A DNA stretch of 5,388 nt from Oscillospiraceae bacterium (GTDB lineage Bacteria > Bacillota > Clostridia > Oscillospirales > Ruminococcaceae): positions 1 through 5,388 of the forward strand of contig JAEDMD010000147.1 in the NCBI GenBank assembly GCA_016303195.1, read 5' to 3'. Below, one piece after another: positions 5,380 through 5,388 of this stretch; the first letter of the stretch is position 1, and the number at the start of each line of letters is the position of its first letter. The notes under the pieces were generated by a model. The model searched no databases and had not been told where the DNA came from. It was given only the letters and a program-made list of their open reading frames with translations. A program made the translations under genes and the position numbers.

Positions 5380-5388
5380 ACGTAGAAT

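Overview
The window looks like chromosomal DNA of a gut-type clostridial Firmicute, most likely Ruminococcus or a close relative. This is inferred from the moderate GC content, AAGGAG-type ribosome binding sites, SigA-like promoters with a TG-extended -10, long Thr-rich linkers in exported proteins, and an ECF sigma / membrane anti-sigma pair with the 'YKRPMW' juxtamembrane segment I associate with Ruminococcus. No search was run. All supported genes are on the + strand.

Layout. Bases 1-544 hold no convincing protein gene but are rich in secondary structure. A 32-bp purine/pyrimidine hairpin (64-152) has a loop that can pair with upstream sequence. A cluster of four stem-loops (299-413) follows and ends in a Rho-independent terminator. 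A near-consensus promoter (468-496) then drives the first gene. Genes in order: (1) 545-1606, a membrane-anchored VanY/DdcB-like (peptidase M15B) protein whose metal-binding and catalytic positions look substituted; (2) 1801-3447, an OppA-type lipoprotein (SBP family 5) without a transporter beside it, preceded by a structured leader and carrying an EF-hand-like loop; (3) 3635-4186, an ECF sigma factor whose ribosome binding site can pair with the loop of the hairpin just upstream; (4) 4183-5052, a one-pass membrane protein with a Thr-rich stalk and a small extracytoplasmic beta-type domain, overlapping the sigma gene by 4 bp and probably its anti-sigma factor. A strong terminator (5060-5095) closes this pair. 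A TTGACT-17-TATAAT promoter then drives an initiator tRNA (tRNA-fMet, 5303-5379) with the diagnostic C1-A72 mismatch and an encoded CCA end.

How it may fit together (inference). Genes 3 and 4 form a sigma/anti-sigma signalling unit that senses something outside the membrane. Genes 1 and 2 are cell-surface proteins that look able to bind peptidoglycan or peptides rather than hydrolyse or import them. Nothing in the sequence proves that the four genes form one regulon, and the intergenic gaps of about 190 bp argue for separate transcripts. The most interesting points are the probable pseudo-enzyme, the possible pseudoknot over the sigma-factor ribosome binding site, and the competing structures at 26-152.
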